Shown here: piece after piece, positions 42,935-44,056 of the stretch
Layout of the letters: each line of letters begins with the position of its first letter
Position numbering within the stretch: the first letter of the stretch is position 1
NCBI RefSeq assembly: GCF_015352445.1
Contig: NZ_JADKPO010000037.1
Location: 1 to 44,056 of the forward strand
Length of the DNA: 44,056 bases
Reading direction: 5' to 3'
DNA from: Nocardioides agariphilus
GTDB taxonomy: Bacteria; Actinomycetota; Actinomycetes; Propionibacteriales; Nocardioidaceae
Made by a program: the position numbers and the translations under genes
The notes under the pieces: model-generated
What the model was told of the DNA's origin: nothing
The model's database searches: none
The model's input: only the letters and a program-made list of their open reading frames with translations

Positions 42935-43797
42935 GGACCCCGCCGATGCGCCGACGTACGACGTCAGCCGCGGTTGCCCTGGCGGCGACGCTGTGGCTGG
43001 TCGGATGCTCGGGCGACGGCGACTCACCGCTGCCCAGCGCCGCGCCGTCGACCACTACGAGCGCCGCCGAGCCCGTGCCGACGCCGACGACCGCCGCGGC
43101 GGCGCCCGCGCCACGCAACCTGGCCTGCTACTCCTACGGCTACGCCGCCGCCGTCGCACCCGTTGCGCGCGGGAAGTCCGTGCCGTGCGACAGCGCCCAC
43201 AACGCGATCACCTTCTCCGTGGGCGACCTCGACACCGTCGTCGACGGCCACCTGGTCTCGGTCGACTCCGACCGCGTGCAGGCTCAGATCGCGGCTGAGT
43301 GTCCCCGCGCCTTCGCGAGGTTCGTCGGGGGCTCGGTCCAGGCGCGCCGCCTCAGCATGCTGCGCACCGTCTGGTTCACCCCGAGCCTGCGCGAGTCGGA
43401 CGCCGGCGCCAACTGGTACCGCTGCGACGCCGTCGCCATCGCGGCGGACGAGAGGCTCGCGCCCCTCGTCGGCCGGCTGCGCGGTGTACTGGACCGACCG
43501 AAGGCCGCCGAGCGCTACGCCATGTGCGGCACCGCCGAGCCCGGAACCCCCGGCTTCCGTCGGGTGATCTGCTCGACCAAGCACGCCTGGGTCGCGCTGA
43601 GCACCGTCGACATCGCCGGCCGGGCCTATCCGGGTGTGGCGAAGGTACGCGCGGCCGGCCAGCAGACCTGCCAGGACGCCGCCTCCGCGCAGGCAGACGA
43701 CCCGCTCAACTACGAGTGGGGCTACGAGTGGCCCACGCAGACGCAGTGGCAGACCGGCCAGCACTACGGGATCTGCTGGGGAGTGAGCAGCGGCTAG
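42931..43797 (+). CDS. septum-formation-type lipoprotein, second paralog
   Basis: 288 residues, starting ATG 42931 in the overlap ATGA with the preceding gene. Lipobox LVGC (C26), then a Pro/Ala/Thr linker to about 60, and a mature domain alignable to its neighbour: SVPCDSAHNA against VVECTQPHTA, RTVWFTPSLRES...ANWYRCDAV against TWAWFRPSKDAW...ARWYRCDVV, and both end near C-W. The pair arose by tandem duplication and has diverged strongly. Both are outside-facing membrane-anchored proteins that may form a complex (inference). Confidence 0.85.
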   Translation: MRTPPMRRRTTSAAVALAATLWLVGCSGDGDSPLPSAAPSTTTSAAEPVPTPTTAAAAPAPRNLACYSYGYAAAVAPVARGKSVPCDSAHNAITFSVGDLDTVVDGHLVSVDSDRVQAQIAAECPRAFARFVGGSVQARRLSMLRTVWFTPSLRESDAGANWYRCDAVAIAADERLAPLVGRLRGVLDRPKAAERYAMCGTAEPGTPGFRRVICSTKHAWVALSTVDIAGRAYPGVAKVRAAGQQTCQDAASAQADDPLNYEWGYEWPTQTQWQTGQHYGICWGVSSG

Positions 43798-43910
43798 CGA
43801 GGAACGAGCTAACCGCGTCGCGAGGGAAGGTTGAGCAAGCCCGCAACTGAAGAACGAGGTCGCGCAAGGCGCGACGGAACCCGGTGAGGGGCAGGCAGGC
43901 CGCTACCAGG

Positions 43911-43947
43911 GGTTTCGAGACGGTTGCTGCGCAACCTCCTCAACCAA
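43911..43947. repeat. dispersed REP-like unit next to the IS630 end
   Basis: GGTTTCGAGACGGTTGC-TGC-GCAACCTCCTCAACCA, a single arm with an inner hairpin. Region 43798-43910 before it carries GCGACG/CGTCGC-type short inverted stretches but no gene. Confidence 0.85.
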
Positions 43948-43957
43948 CGGAGGGGAC

Positions 43958-44056
43958 CTAGTGCCGCGCATTTGAAGTCTTCATCCGGTTGGCCTTCTTG
44001 AGGATCTCGTCGGCAGTCTTGGTCCATACGAACGGGTGCGAGCGGTCGTTCCAGCC
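43958..44056 (-). CDS. C-terminal end of an IS630-family transposase (partial)
   Basis: Read on the minus strand from the window edge, 32 codons and a TAG stop (43958-43960) give GWNDRSHPFVWTKTADEILK followed by KANRMKTSNARH. IS630-family transposases typically end with W-N-x-R...P-F-x-W-T-K-T-A-D-E/Q-I-L and a basic tail, so the family call is strong. The body lies beyond the window. CTAG at the end is also a common target in this family. Confidence 0.85.
   Translation of the reverse strand, partial: GWNDRSHPFVWTKTADEILKKANRMKTSNARH

Overview
This 44 kb window is high-GC actinobacterial DNA, most likely from Nocardioides or a close relative in the Nocardioidaceae (inference). The evidence is GC-biased third codon positions, many GTG starts, 4-bp ATGA/GTGA gene couplings and -10-only leaderless promoters of the type TAGNNT. 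The housekeeping set (dnaG, dgt, dusB, glyS, zur, uppS, recO, leuA) occurs in an order that recalls the dnaG-dgt...glyS...furB-uppS-recO block of Mycobacterium tuberculosis. The dispersed repeat GGTTTCGAGACGGTTGC / GCAACCTCCTCAACC also recurs between genes. Both window edges cut through transposase C-termini (IS256-like on the left, IS630-like on the right), so this may be a contig bounded by insertion sequences.

Layout. 1-400: IS256-type end followed by a 77-78 bp tandem repeat array. 0.4-8 kb: a large secreted protein, an MFS carrier fused to a cyclic-nucleotide-binding domain, a small membrane protein, an APH-type kinase, a tandem acetyltransferase, a PIG-L deacetylase, a small secreted protein, a bidirectional terminator and tRNA-Asn. 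8-16 kb: dnaG with a downstream hypothetical gene, YihY/BrkB plus a YtxH-like gene, dgt, a SigE-family sigma factor coupled to a PASTA-bearing membrane protein, and a secreted M15-like peptidase. 16-21.4 kb (all minus): glyS, lipoprotein, SRPBCC, SDR, TspO and dusB, spaced so closely that one transcript is likely. 21.5-27.4 kb (accessory): an ABM monooxygenase, a Cys-type sulfatase translationally coupled to its formylglycine-generating enzyme, two DUF202 membrane proteins, and a divergent EamA exporter/MarR pair with two matching operators.

27.4-30.6 kb: a complete zinc-uptake operon znuA-znuC-znuB-zur behind two Zur-box-like palindromes, with histidine-rich segments in all three transporter subunits. 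30.6-31.9 kb: an AbiEi/DUF559-type gene flanked by inverted arrays of a 32-bp repeat that also encodes the last residues of this gene and of zur. 31.9-37.6 kb: recO-uppS, an alpha/beta hydrolase, two acetyltransferases, and leuA with a leader peptide holding three consecutive leucine codons and a perfect 11-bp hairpin. 37.7-43.8 kb: a secreted seven-bladed propeller protein, a methyltransferase, a serine-hydrolase lipoprotein, a flavodoxin-like protein, and two coupled paralogous septum-formation-type lipoproteins. 43.8-44.06 kb: another dispersed repeat and the IS630 transposase end.

I see no single obviously new multi-gene system. The most original signals are repeats that supply the termini of host genes, the inverted 32-bp arrays around the DUF559 gene, three chained five-codon mini-ORFs before a DUF202 gene, and compact regulatory sites (Zur boxes, MarR sites, leu leader). 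All coordinates and motifs come from reading the sequence; family names are from memory of conserved motifs and were not searched.
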